This document shows, in pieces, positions 24,714 to 33,115 of a stretch of DNA of 41,420 nt; positions within the stretch are counted from its first letter, which is position 1, and each line of letters begins with the position of its first letter. Source of the stretch: Cupriavidus lacunae (GTDB lineage: Bacteria > Pseudomonadota > Gammaproteobacteria > Burkholderiales > Burkholderiaceae); NCBI RefSeq assembly GCF_003353055.1, contig NZ_QKWJ01000063.1:1-41420 (forward strand), in the 5' to 3' direction. The notes beneath the pieces are model-generated. The model had not been told where the DNA came from. It searched no databases and was given only the letters and a program-made list of their open reading frames with translations. The position numbers and the translations under genes are program-made.

Positions 24714-25841
24714 TCAGGCCTGCCTGGCGAAACTCGCCAGGTGGTGTCCGGCGTCGCCGAACAGCTGGTTGATAACCATCAGGCGCTTGGCGTAGTGGCC
24801 GACGCGGCATTCGTCGGTCATGCCCATGGCGCCGTGCATCTGGATCGCCCACTGCCCGACCTGCCGGCCCGCCTGGCCGATCACCGTCTTGGCCGCCGAC
24901 ACCAGCCGGCGGCGCTGCGCTGCGTCGCCGTCGGCGACCGCCATGGCAGCCACGCAGGCCATCGACTTGCACTGTTCGAGCGCGATCAGCATGTCCGCGA
25001 CGCGGTGCTGCAGCACCTGGAACTTCGCCAGCAACGAGCCAAACTGCTTGCGTGTCTTCAGTTGCTCCGCGGTCAGGTCCAGCAGGGCTTCCAGCGCGCC
25101 GACGGCCTCCGCGCACAGGGCGGCGTTGGCGCGGTCAGCGGCGGCGACAATCACCGGCAGCGCGGCGCCGGCCTGGCCCAGTACCGCATCGGTACCGGCG
25201 CCGACATGGCGCAGCGTGAGGTGCGCGGCGCTGCGGCCGTCCAGCGTGCGGAACTCGCGCACGGCCAGTCCGGGCGCATCGGCCGGAATGAGGAAAAGCG
25301 TCACGCCCTGCTCGTCGGCAGCCTCGCCTGCGGTGCGCGCAGCCACGATGAAAGCATCGGCCTGCGCGCCATCGAGCACCAGCGTCTTGGTCCCGTCGAG
25401 CACCCAGCCATCGTCGTCGGGGCGCGCCAGTGTGCCGACGTGCGACAGGTCATAGCGGGCGTCGGCTTCGCCGATCGCCAGCGCCAGCCGTGCCTGCCCC
25501 GCGGCCAGTGCCGGCAGCCACTGCTGCCGCTGCGGTGGCGTGCCGGCCTCGTCGAGCAGTTGCCCGGCCAGCACCACGCTCGACAGCCACGCACCACCGC
25601 CGAGCGCCCGGCCCAGTTCCTGCGCCACCAGCATCATTTCAGTCGGGCCTTGCTCGCTGCCGCCGACGTCAGCGGCCAGCGGCAGCCCGAGCAGGCCGAG
25701 GTCGGCCATGGCGGCCCAGCGCGCGGCGGCTTCGCCGTCCGTTTCGGCATCGCCACGGCGATGCGCGGGGTACTCGCCGTCGCAAAAGCGGCGCACCGCA
25801 TCGCGCAGCGCGATATGTTCGTCGTTGAGTGAGAAATCCAT
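24714..25841 (-). CDS. Acyl-CoA dehydrogenase, shorter subunit of a pair
   Basis: A 375-residue acyl-CoA dehydrogenase-fold flavoprotein. Its N-terminus (MDFSLNDEHIALRDAVRRFCDGEY) and C-terminus (QMHGAMGMTDECRVGHYAKRLMV) are typical. TRKQFGSLLAKFQVLQHRVADM provides the FAD and substrate segments. The middle beta domain is less well conserved than in the neighbouring gene (LALAIGEADAR where TEP is usual). The two genes are 15 bp apart, so they may form a heteromeric enzyme like the alpha-beta dehydrogenases of steroid side-chain oxidation, or act in successive rounds. It should introduce a 2,3 double bond into an acyl-CoA side chain. Electron acceptor ETF is not encoded here. Confidence 0.86.
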   Translation of the reverse strand: MDFSLNDEHIALRDAVRRFCDGEYPAHRRGDAETDGEAAARWAAMADLGLLGLPLAADVGGSEQGPTEMMLVAQELGRALGGGAWLSSVVLAGQLLDEAGTPPQRQQWLPALAAGQARLALAIGEADARYDLSHVGTLARPDDDGWVLDGTKTLVLDGAQADAFIVAARTAGEAADEQGVTLFLIPADAPGLAVREFRTLDGRSAAHLTLRHVGAGTDAVLGQAGAALPVIVAAADRANAALCAEAVGALEALLDLTAEQLKTRKQFGSLLAKFQVLQHRVADMLIALEQCKSMACVAAMAVADGDAAQRRRLVSAAKTVIGQAGRQVGQWAIQMHGAMGMTDECRVGHYAKRLMVINQLFGDAGHHLASFARQA

Positions 25842-25856
25842 GGTCTCGGAGAGGTG

Positions 25857-27044
25857 TCAGGCCGCGAGGAAGGCCTTGCTGATCAGGTTGCGCTGCACTT
25901 CGTTGACGCCGCCGTAGATCGACAGCTTGCGCGCGTCGAGGTAGTTGGCGGCCAGCGCCGACAGTTCGAGCGGGCTGGCGGGTTCGTCCTGCTCGCCGCG
26001 CAGCGCCGATTCCTCGAACGGTATGGCATGCGGGCCCGCCACTTCCACCAGCAGTTCGTAGATGGCCTGGCGCAGCTCGGTGCCGCGAACCTTGAGCATC
26101 GACGCCTCTACCGTCGGCACCCGGCTTTGCTGGTTGGCGCTGAGCAGGCGCAGCGCGGTGAATTCCAGGGCCAGCAGCTCGATCTCGAACTGCGCCAGGC
26201 GCGACTGCAGCACCGCGTCGCCGTCCAGCCCTTCGCTGGCCGCGAGCGCACGGGCCCGCTTCAATTGCTGCTTGCACGAGCCGATGCCGGCGATGCCGGT
26301 TCGCTCATGGCCCAGCAGGTACTTGCCGTAGGACCAGCCCTTGTTCAGCTCGCCCACCAGGTTCTCCACCGGCACCCGCACGTTGTCGAGGTAGCACTCG
26401 TTCAGGTCGGTGCCGCCTTCGAGCATGCGGATGGGCCGGACCTCCACGCCCGGGGTGTTCATGTCGATCAGCAGGAACGAGATGCCCTCCTGCGGCTTGG
26501 TCGCGTTCGGGTCGGTGCGCACCAGCGCGAACATCATCGAGCACCAGTGCGCGTAGGAGGTCCACACCTTGTGGCCATTGACCACGAAATGCTTGCCGTC
26601 CGGTTCCAGCACCGCGGTGGTCCGCACCGCCGCCAGGTCGGAACCGGCGCCCGGTTCGGAGAAGCCCTGCGCCCACCATGTGTTGCTCTGGCGGATGTCG
26701 GGCAGGTACTTCGCTTTCTGCTCGGGCGTGCCGAAGGCAATCAGCACCGGGCCCAGCATCTGGATGCCGCTGGCGATGATGCGCGGCGCGCCGCCCAGCA
26801 TGGTTTCCTCGTCGAAGATATAGCGCTGCACGTGGTTCCAGCCCGGGCCGCAGTGTTCCACGGGCCAGCCCGGCGTCAGCCAGCCGCGTGCTTCGAGAAT
26901 GCGGAACCACGTCACGTAGTCGGCATGCTCCAGGCGCAGGCCGAGTTCGACCTTGCGCCGGATATCGGCAGGCAGGTTCGCCTTGACGAACGCGCGCACC
27001 TCCTGGCGGAACGCCTCGTCGGCGGGGGAAAAAGTCAGCTTCAT
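25857..27044 (-). CDS. Acyl-CoA dehydrogenase, longer subunit of a pair
   Basis: A 395-residue FAD-dependent acyl-CoA dehydrogenase. It carries WWAQGFSEPGAGSDLAAVRTTA, the canonical beta-domain FAD and substrate motif, then GHKVWTSYAHWCSMMFALVRTD. The C-terminal motif is SIYGGVNEVQRNLISKAFLA. The ATG at 27044 is chosen because residues from MKLTFSPADEAFRQEVRAF onward fit the family start; the open frame reaches further upstream without similarity. It follows the acyl-CoA synthetase by 37 bp and precedes the second dehydrogenase by 15 bp. It probably acts on the CoA ester made by the synthetase, giving an enoyl-CoA for the crotonase. Confidence 0.9.
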   Translation of the reverse strand: MKLTFSPADEAFRQEVRAFVKANLPADIRRKVELGLRLEHADYVTWFRILEARGWLTPGWPVEHCGPGWNHVQRYIFDEETMLGGAPRIIASGIQMLGPVLIAFGTPEQKAKYLPDIRQSNTWWAQGFSEPGAGSDLAAVRTTAVLEPDGKHFVVNGHKVWTSYAHWCSMMFALVRTDPNATKPQEGISFLLIDMNTPGVEVRPIRMLEGGTDLNECYLDNVRVPVENLVGELNKGWSYGKYLLGHERTGIAGIGSCKQQLKRARALAASEGLDGDAVLQSRLAQFEIELLALEFTALRLLSANQQSRVPTVEASMLKVRGTELRQAIYELLVEVAGPHAIPFEESALRGEQDEPASPLELSALAANYLDARKLSIYGGVNEVQRNLISKAFLAA

Positions 27045-27081
27045 GGTGATGAGCCGTGGAATGTGTGCCTTGGATTCAGGC

Positions 27082-29247
27082 TTACGGGGCGCAGACGACC
27101 AGCGCATCGAGCGCGAGCACGCGGTCGGGGTACGCCACCAGCGGGTTGACATCGATCTCGGTGATCGCGGGGTTGGCGCGCATCTGTGCGCCGATCAGCG
27201 TCACGGCGCGCGCAATCGCAGCCACGTCGACCGCGGCCGCGCCACGGATGCCGCGCAGCAGGGACGCCGCCTTGAGCCGACCCAGTTCCTGCACCACATC
27301 GGCTTCGGCCAGGTCGGCCGGGATCAGCCGCACATCCTTCAAGGCCTCGATCCACACGCCGCCAAGGCCGACCAGCACCACCGGCCCCCAGCCTTCATCG
27401 CGCCGTGCGCCGACCACCAGCTCCAGCCCGCGCGGGCCCATCGCCTCAACCAGGACCCCGTCGAGCCGCAGGCCCGGGCGGTGCGTGACGATATTTACCT
27501 GCAGGCGGCTCCAGCCGGCACGCAGTGCGGCTTCATCGGCCAGGCCGACGATCACGCCGCCCACATCGCTCTTGTGCGGCAGCTCGCTTGCCTGCGCCTT
27601 GATCACCACCGGGTAGCCGATGCGCGCGGCAATCGCCGCCGCCTCGTCCGCGCTGGTCGCCAGCGCGCCTTCGGGCACGGTGAGGCCCGCAGCAGCCAGC
27701 CACGCCTTGCCCTGGTATTCCGCAAACACGCCCGACGGGGGTACCGCGCCGGGCAGCGGCACCGCCGCCGGAACGGACTGGCTCGCCCGCCCGGCACGCT
27801 GCAGGGCCTCGCCATAGGCCGACACCCGGGCCAGCGCGCGCAGCGCACGGTCGGGCGAGCGGAAGAACGGCACGCCGCTGGCGCGGATGGCGTCGACAAA
27901 GAAGGTCTCGATCGGGCCGCTGTCGCCGGTGACGACCAGCACCGCCGGCTTGCCGGCGCGAGCCAGCGCCGGCACGATGTGCTCGGCCTTGTCGCGCTGC
28001 GCCACTTCGGGCCCGGCGGGAATGCTGAGCACGATGCTGCCCACTGCCGCGTCAGACAGCATGGTCAGCAGCACTTCGCCGACCAGGCCGGGGTTGCGCA
28101 CGCCGATGGTGGTGTAGTCGAGCGGGTTCTCGGCCACTGCGTAGTCCGGCAGCATGGCCTTGAGGCGTGCCGTCGTCTCCTCTCCGAGAGCCGGCAACGA
28201 CAGGCCAAGCCCGTCGCAGAAGTCCAGCGCGACGTTCTTCATCGCACCGGACCCGGTCATAAAAGCCGGGCCACCGGCAGGCGGCACCGGAAAACGCAGC
28301 AGGATCGCCGCAGCGTCGACAAGTTCGTCAGGGGTATCGACCAGCACCACCGCTTCGCGGGCCAGCGCCACGCAGGCGGTGGCGTGATCGCCGGCCAGCG
28401 CGCCGGTGTGGGACTGGGCCGCTTCGCGCGCCCGTTCGCTGCGGCCCGGCATCAGCATCACAATGGGCTTGCCGGCCAGGCGCGCCTTGCGCGCCAGCGC
28501 GAGGAACGTACGCGGGCGCCGTACCTGTTCGGCATACACGGCCAGCACGCGGGTCTGCGGGTCGTCGATGTAGTGGGCAACGAAGTCCTCGACACCGAGC
28601 GATGCTTCATTGCCCGTGGATACCACGGCGGTCAGCGGCAGGCCGCGCCCGATGAAGGCGTCGCGCATGTTCGCGGCCATCGCGCCGCTTTGCGCCACCA
28701 CGCCGATACCCGGTCGTCCGTCGCAGGGATAGGGCTGGACGGCCTCGAAGGTCACGGGCACGTTGCCCTCGAAATTCGTGAAGCCCATGCAATTCGGTCC
28801 GAGCAGCAGCATGCCGGCGTCGCGCGCGGCGGCGGCCAGCTGGTCCTGCCGTGCGCGGCCGGCCTCGCCGGTTTCCGCATAGCCGGATGCGAACAGGACC
28901 GCCGCACGGGTGCCCTTCGCAGCCAGACTGCGCACGGCGTCGAGCACGCCCGCCTCGGGAATCGCCAGCACGGCCAGGTCGATGCCGGCGGGCAAGTCGT
29001 CCACCGTCTTCACGCAGCCGCGGCCATTGATCTCGGTGCTGCTGCGGCTGACCAGGTGAATCGACCCGGCATAGCCGAAGCGCTCCAGATTCGCCAGCAC
29101 AAAACCGCCGAACGAGCGCGCGTCCGCCGAAGCACCGACGATGGCAATGGAAGCCGGACGGAGAACGCTGGTCGCGGCAGCCACCGCGGCTTCGGCCGCG
29201 GGTTGAGGCTGTCCGGCCTGCGCGCCGGGAAAGTCAGAGGTCTTCAT
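27082..29247 (-). CDS. NDP-forming acyl-CoA synthetase (acetate-CoA ligase ADP-forming family)
   Basis: A 721-residue fused acyl-CoA synthetase. In order it has a CoA-binding Rossmann domain (about 25-160, SIAIVGASADARSFGG), a succinyl-CoA-ligase-like domain with the phospho-histidine H280 in QSHTGALAGDHA, a helper acid in STGNEASLGVEDF (E220), and a C-terminal ATP-grasp domain (about 500-721, AWLAAAGLTVPEG; VVIKAQASELPHKSDVGGV; ITEIDVNPLV). It activates a carboxylic acid to its CoA thioester using ATP, giving ADP and phosphate. The feruloyl-CoA synthetase FerA of Sphingobium belongs to this family, which makes an aromatic acid substrate plausible. It is the promoter-proximal gene of the 14-gene leftward run and opens into the 429-bp divergent region. 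Confidence 0.9.
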   Translation of the reverse strand: MKTSDFPGAQAGQPQPAAEAAVAAATSVLRPASIAIVGASADARSFGGFVLANLERFGYAGSIHLVSRSSTEINGRGCVKTVDDLPAGIDLAVLAIPEAGVLDAVRSLAAKGTRAAVLFASGYAETGEAGRARQDQLAAAARDAGMLLLGPNCMGFTNFEGNVPVTFEAVQPYPCDGRPGIGVVAQSGAMAANMRDAFIGRGLPLTAVVSTGNEASLGVEDFVAHYIDDPQTRVLAVYAEQVRRPRTFLALARKARLAGKPIVMLMPGRSERAREAAQSHTGALAGDHATACVALAREAVVLVDTPDELVDAAAILLRFPVPPAGGPAFMTGSGAMKNVALDFCDGLGLSLPALGEETTARLKAMLPDYAVAENPLDYTTIGVRNPGLVGEVLLTMLSDAAVGSIVLSIPAGPEVAQRDKAEHIVPALARAGKPAVLVVTGDSGPIETFFVDAIRASGVPFFRSPDRALRALARVSAYGEALQRAGRASQSVPAAVPLPGAVPPSGVFAEYQGKAWLAAAGLTVPEGALATSADEAAAIAARIGYPVVIKAQASELPHKSDVGGVIVGLADEAALRAGWSRLQVNIVTHRPGLRLDGVLVEAMGPRGLELVVGARRDEGWGPVVLVGLGGVWIEALKDVRLIPADLAEADVVQELGRLKAASLLRGIRGAAAVDVAAIARAVTLIGAQMRANPAITEIDVNPLVAYPDRVLALDALVVCAP

Positions 29248-29292
29248 GGGTTGGTTGTTCCAGGAAAGGGGCAGTTGTTTCGTCTTGGCTGC

Positions 29293-29310
29293 ATTCTGGC
29301 ATACCAGAAT
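29293..29310. promoter_or_regulatory. Putative GntR (FCD) operator dyad
   Basis: ATTCTGG-CATA-CCAGAAT has perfect seven-base arms around four bases. Its TGG...CCA core matches the general operator style of FadR/PdhR-type GntR regulators. It lies about 45 bp upstream of the acyl-CoA synthetase ATG, suited to repression of that operon. The half-site GCATACCAG recurs at 29611-29619 next to the GntR gene. Confidence 0.6.
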
Positions 29311-29355
29311 TGCAGTTTCAATACACCACTAAGCCATATACTCGAAAACTTTCTA

Positions 29356-29368
29356 AGGGGTTTCCCCT
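29356..29368. repeat. Short inverted repeat AGGGG-TTT-CCCCT
   Basis: Five-base perfect arms around TTT lie about 110 bp upstream of the acyl-CoA synthetase start. It resembles the AGGGA-TT-TCCCT element in the other LacI-controlled divergent region. It could be an operator or a leader hairpin; no function can be assigned. Confidence 0.35.
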
Positions 29369-29608
29369 AGGCGATCTGAGGTGGCCGGCCCTCCACGAGG
29401 CGGTATCAGCGTCTTCCACGCCACCGCCGCAACGTCCTTGGATGCATTGTTGGAACCACTCGCCCGAAGGCGATATGGTCAAGTACGGCATGGAATTCCG
29501 GGGAATTTCCAGCCCCCCGCCTGGCGCATGAGTCTGCGTCCTCCTAGCGTAGGACATGAACGCCCTGGCATCCTTGCCATCGGCATGCCGATCTTTTTCT
29601 TCCAGTCT

Positions 29609-29618
29609 TTGCATACCA
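29609..29618. promoter_or_regulatory. GntR half-site-like element TTGCATACCA
   Basis: It shares the GCATACCA string with the 18-bp dyad at 29293-29310 and lies about 60 bp before the GntR start. It may serve autoregulation. Only one arm is clear. Confidence 0.35.
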
Positions 29619-29676
29619 GCCTTTTTTTGTTGTATATTTTTAAACGACAAAGAGATGCTTTTTTGCGTCAAACCGT

Positions 29677-30399
29677 ATGCAACTGACCGACCCCACCCTG
29701 AACCCACCCCGCCCCGCCGGACGTCACAGCCGGGCCGAAGACATCCGAGCCACGCTGGAGGCCGAGATTGAGGCCGGTGTTTTGTGTCCCGGCGAGCCGC
29801 TTGACGAGCGGGAGCTGGCCCAGCGCTTTGGCGTATCCCGCACGCCGGTGCGGGAAGCCTTGCAGCAGCTCGCCGCGCATGAACTGGTCAGCATTGCCCC
29901 GCGCCAGGGCGCGGTGGTCGCGCGCCTGTCCGTCGGCAAGGTGCGCGCGATGCTGGAATACGTGGGCGAACTGGAATCCCTGGCGGCCCGTCTGTCCGCG
30001 CGCCGCGGCGACGAAGCGCTGCATGCGGCGCTCGACGCCGGCCTGGCGCTGTGCCGGCGCGTCGCGGCGACGCCGGGTGCGGTCGGCTACGCCGCCGCGA
30101 ACGCGGCCTTTCACGAAGCCATTTACCAGGGCTGCCGCAACGAGGTCCTGGCCGGCCACATCCGCGCGGCGCGGCGGTGCCTGCAGCGCTACCGCATGCG
30201 CGACTTCGCCACCGGGCAGCAAGTCGCGAAGTCACTGGAAGAGCACCAGCGCATTGCCGACGCGATCCGCGCCGGCGACGAACAGCAGGCCGCCGCGGCC
30301 ATGACGCTGCACGTGCCCGCGGGCACGACCGGCTTCGCCGAATTCCTGGCGACCGTGCCGACCCATTTCTTCGACGGCGGCCATGCCGCCGCGTCCTGA
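29677..30399 (+). CDS. GntR-family regulator with FCD domain
   Basis: A 240-residue FadR-subfamily GntR regulator. The N-terminal winged helix spans about residues 20-80, with CPGEPLDERELAQRFGVSRTPVREALQQLAAHELV. The all-helical FCD effector domain follows, with the metal-binding histidines of AAFHEAIYQGCRNEV and EEHQRIADAI. It is clearly paralogous to the regulator at 39994-40758. It sits at the head of the rightward operon, divergent from the acyl-CoA synthetase, with a dyad (29293-29310) between. It is probably the local regulator of both operons, responding to a carboxylate or CoA ester. The ATG at 29677 lacks a clear Shine-Dalgarno. Confidence 0.9.
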   Translation: MQLTDPTLNPPRPAGRHSRAEDIRATLEAEIEAGVLCPGEPLDERELAQRFGVSRTPVREALQQLAAHELVSIAPRQGAVVARLSVGKVRAMLEYVGELESLAARLSARRGDEALHAALDAGLALCRRVAATPGAVGYAAANAAFHEAIYQGCRNEVLAGHIRAARRCLQRYRMRDFATGQQVAKSLEEHQRIADAIRAGDEQQAAAAMTLHVPAGTTGFAEFLATVPTHFFDGGHAAAS

Positions 30400-30430
30400 T
30401 CACAGCCATTCCCGAACCCTCAGGCATCCC

Positions 30431-30832
30431 ATGACCAGACCTCTTCGCTCGCTCGATGTGCCCGGCCTTGCGCACAACGCTCCCATTCCCACCGGCGCCC
30501 GCGTGGGCAATGTCATCTGCACCTCCGCCATCTCGGGCAAGGATGCGGCCACCGGTGAACTGCCGCATGGCGCGGCGGCACAGGCCGCGCACGCGTTCCG
30601 CAATCTCGCCAGCGTGCTGGCGGCCGGCGGCGGCAGCGTGGCGGACGTGGTCAAGATGACCATCTACGTGAAGGACAACAGCGTGCGCGAAGCCATCAAT
30701 GCCGAATGGCTGCAGTGCTTCCCGAACCCTGAAGACCGCCCCGCGCGGCACATCGTCGTGCATGACCTGCAGCACGGCATGCTCTTGCAACTCGAATGCC
30801 TGGCCGTCCTGGCCGGCGCCAACCAAGGCTGA
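30431..30832 (+). CDS. RidA/YjgF-family protein
   Basis: A 133-residue RidA-fold trimeric protein. It includes GNVICTSAISGKDAATGE, NLASVLAAGGGSVADVVKMTIYVKD and the arginine motif RPARHIVVHDL. RidA itself hydrolyses reactive enamines; many relatives in catabolic operons have unestablished roles, including tautomerisation or deamination of ring-cleavage products. The ATG at 30431 fits the family start (LRSLDVPGLAHNAPIPTGARVGN). The gene lies 31 bp after the GntR gene and 5 bp before the amidohydrolase gene. It probably helps with an unstable keto or enol intermediate. Confidence 0.86.
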   Translation: MTRPLRSLDVPGLAHNAPIPTGARVGNVICTSAISGKDAATGELPHGAAAQAAHAFRNLASVLAAGGGSVADVVKMTIYVKDNSVREAINAEWLQCFPNPEDRPARHIVVHDLQHGMLLQLECLAVLAGANQG

Positions 30833-30837
30833 ACACC

Positions 30838-31842
30838 ATGATCATCGATTCCCACGCCCACGTCGTCATGCCCCCGGAGAGCTTCCGCTACATGGCGGAA
30901 CTGATCGGCGGCCGCGCCAACCCGTCCACCACGCCGAAGATTCCGGACGCCTCGGTGCGCAAGGCAGCGGAAGAACTGGTGCGCAGCATGGACGCCGTCG
31001 GCACCGACGTGCAGTTCATCTCGCCGCGCCCGTACCTGCAGATGCATTCGGTCAAGCCGGGCCGCGTGACCGAGCTGTGGTCGCGCCACTGCAATGACAT
31101 CATCGCGCGCTTCGTCGCCATGTTCCCGGACCGCTTCCGCGGCGTGGCCGGGCTGCCGCAGCACATGCTGGAATCGCCGGCCGAGCGCGCGGTGCAGGAA
31201 CTGGAACGCTGCGTGAACGAACTCGGCTTTGTCGGCTGCCTGATCAATCCAGATCCGACCGAGAGCGAAGGCCCGACGCCGCCGGGGCTGGGCGATCCGT
31301 TCTGGTATCCGCTGTACGAGGCCATGACGCGCCTGGACGTGCCGGGCCTGATCCACTCCGCGGGCAGCTGCAGCGCGCGCGAGTCGTACACGCTCAAGTT
31401 CATCAACGAGGAAAGCATTGCCGTGATTTCGCTGCTGAACTCGAAGGTGTTCCAGGAATTCCCGAACCTGAAGATCGTCGTCGCGCATGGCGGCGGTGCG
31501 ATTCCATACCAGATGGGCCGCTTCCGCTCTTGGTCGGTGCGCAAGGGCGAGACCGTCACGTTCGACGAGCAGCTGCGCAAGCTCTACTTCGACACCTGCA
31601 ACTACTCGACCGAGGCGATCGACCTGCTGCTCAAGGTGGCTGGCACCGACAACGTGCTGTTCGGCACCGAGAAGCCCGGCACCGGAAGCTCGCGCGACCC
31701 GCTGACCGACCGCGACTACGACGACATGAAGCCGGTCATCGAAGGCATCTCGTGGCTGACCGACGAGCAGCGCAAGAACATCTTCGAATGCAACTGCCGG
31801 CGCCTGTACTCGCGCGCCTTCCGCACCGACGAGGAGTGCTGA
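30838..31842 (+). CDS. Amidohydrolase-2 family protein resembling 4-oxalomesaconate hydratase (LigJ)
   Basis: A 334-residue TIM-barrel metal enzyme. The metal site is readable: H6 and H8 in DSHAHV, H173 in GLIHSAG, H217 in VVAHGGGAIPYQMGRF and E278 in VLFGTEKPGTG. Members such as ACMSD have Asp at the last position, whereas LigJ (4-oxalomesaconate hydratase) has Glu, so this protein leans towards LigJ. That enzyme adds water to the ring-opened product of gallate-type cleavage, giving 4-carboxy-4-hydroxy-2-oxoadipate, the substrate of RraA-type aldolases. LigB-like and RraA-like genes are in the divergent operon, supporting the assignment. A decarboxylase of the same family remains possible. 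The ATG at 30838 lies 5 bp after the RidA gene. Confidence 0.82.
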   Translation: MIIDSHAHVVMPPESFRYMAELIGGRANPSTTPKIPDASVRKAAEELVRSMDAVGTDVQFISPRPYLQMHSVKPGRVTELWSRHCNDIIARFVAMFPDRFRGVAGLPQHMLESPAERAVQELERCVNELGFVGCLINPDPTESEGPTPPGLGDPFWYPLYEAMTRLDVPGLIHSAGSCSARESYTLKFINEESIAVISLLNSKVFQEFPNLKIVVAHGGGAIPYQMGRFRSWSVRKGETVTFDEQLRKLYFDTCNYSTEAIDLLLKVAGTDNVLFGTEKPGTGSSRDPLTDRDYDDMKPVIEGISWLTDEQRKNIFECNCRRLYSRAFRTDEEC

Positions 31843-31843
31843 C

Positions 31844-33082
31844 ATGCCAATGACCCGCGAAGACAACGAGCTGCTCACGCGCGTCGAGAACGGCGCGCCG
31901 ATGGGCGAGATGATCCGCCAGCATTACTGGCTGCCGGCGGTGCCGTCGGCCAAGCTGGTGGCGGACGGCGCGCCCGTACGCGTGCGCCTGCTCGGCAGCA
32001 ACTACGTCGCCTTCCGCCGCACCGACGGCGCGGTGGGCGTGCTCGATGAGTTGTGCCCGCATCGCAAGACCTCGCTGCTGATGGCGCGCAACGAGGACAA
32101 CGGCCTGCGCTGCATCTTCCACGGCTGGAAACTCGGCACCACCGGCGAAGTCATGGAAGCACCGAACCATGTCGGCGACCAGGCGCAGTTCTGCAAGCAC
32201 GTGCGCGTGAACCGCTACGGCGTGCAGGAACGCGGCGGCATCGTGTGGGTGTGGCTCGGCAAGGGCGAACAGGCACCCAAGTTCCCCGACCTGCCGTTCA
32301 CGTCGCTGCCCGAAGACCAGCGATCGGTCACGAGCCAGGAAGTGCCGACCAACTGGGTGCAGGGCGTGGAAGCATCGATGGATTCTTCGCACGTCGGCGT
32401 GCTGCATGAATCGACCACGCAGATCACCGCGGGCTCCGGCAACCAGCGCATGCACATGACACAGGCACTGGCACCGCGCCTGGAATTCGAGGATCGCCCT
32501 TACGGCTACCGCTACGCGGCGCTGCGCCCGCTGCCCGACGACAAGCTCTATGCGCGCGTGAACAACTTCGTGATGCCGTGGTACGGCATCATCTGCGCGC
32601 CCGATGAAAAAGGTCCGAGCACGGTGTTCTTCTCCACACCGGTGGACGATGTCACCCACCGCGCCTGGTTCGTGCATTTCAACCCGCACCGCCCGCTCGG
32701 CATGACCGTCATGTCGGCCACGCCAGACGTGTGGAACTTTCCGCCGTTGCCGCCGGGCACGCCCGCCGACAACTGGGGCCAGAACCGCGACCTGATGCGC
32801 CGCGGCCATGCCACCGGGTTCCCGCAGCACCTCGGCACCGAAGACTTCGCCATGTTCATCGGCCAGGGCCCGATTGCTGACCGCACCACCGAGCAGCTTT
32901 GCTCGGCCGACGGCGCGGTGCTGCGCGTGCGGCAGGCGCTGCTGAAGTCGGTGCGCGAGTTCCAGGCCGGCAAGACGCCGACACTCGCCGACAACCCCGA
33001 TCTCGACTACAGCCAGATCTTTTCTGTCGGCGGCGTGCTGCCCGCCGGCGAAGACTGGCGTTCGCTGACCACGGCGCCCTGA
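31844..33082 (+). CDS. Rieske non-heme iron oxygenase, phthalate dioxygenase-like
   Basis: A 412-residue Rieske oxygenase component. The 2Fe-2S ligands are C71, H73, C90 and H93 (CPHRKTSLLMARNEDNGLRC then IFHGW). The mononuclear iron ligands are D180, H183 and H188 (MDSSHVGVLHES). It is clearly homologous to the oxygenase at 12720-13985 along its full length, with the same ligand numbering. The stop of the preceding gene overlaps the start region (TGACATGCC), implying coupling. An internal ATG at 31850 could also be used. Electrons probably come from the VanB-like reductase at 35484-36452. It hydroxylates or O-demethylates an aromatic acid; the substrate is not determined. Confidence 0.9.
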   Translation: MPMTREDNELLTRVENGAPMGEMIRQHYWLPAVPSAKLVADGAPVRVRLLGSNYVAFRRTDGAVGVLDELCPHRKTSLLMARNEDNGLRCIFHGWKLGTTGEVMEAPNHVGDQAQFCKHVRVNRYGVQERGGIVWVWLGKGEQAPKFPDLPFTSLPEDQRSVTSQEVPTNWVQGVEASMDSSHVGVLHESTTQITAGSGNQRMHMTQALAPRLEFEDRPYGYRYAALRPLPDDKLYARVNNFVMPWYGIICAPDEKGPSTVFFSTPVDDVTHRAWFVHFNPHRPLGMTVMSATPDVWNFPPLPPGTPADNWGQNRDLMRRGHATGFPQHLGTEDFAMFIGQGPIADRTTEQLCSADGAVLRVRQALLKSVREFQAGKTPTLADNPDLDYSQIFSVGGVLPAGEDWRSLTTAP

Positions 33083-33115
33083 GCCGGCAAGACTGACAAG
33101 AAGACGGAGACAACG

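Larger units (their letters stand above)
29248..29676. other. Divergent control region between the acyl-CoA synthetase and GntR genes
   Basis: This 429-bp non-coding stretch is AT-richer than its flanks. It contains an 18-bp dyad (29293-29310), a GGGG-TTT-CCCC hairpin-type palindrome (29356-29368), a dyad with arms AATTCC and GGAATT (29494-29507), and a second GCATACCAG element (29611-29619) near the GntR start. No convincing small ORF is present. It probably drives both the leftward CoA-pathway operon and the rightward oxygenase operon. Confidence 0.6.

Noticed and set aside
23680..25116. A 478-codon version of the second Bug receptor
   Set aside because: The extra N-terminus overlaps the dehydrogenase gene and lacks a signal peptide; the ATG at 24666 has a good ribosome site and signal sequence.
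26953..29370. A plus-strand open frame of about 800 codons opposite the acyl-CoA synthetase and a dehydrogenase
   Set aside because: It is a high-GC antisense shadow rich in Arg, His, Gly and Ala with no domain pattern, while the minus strand encodes two clear enzymes.
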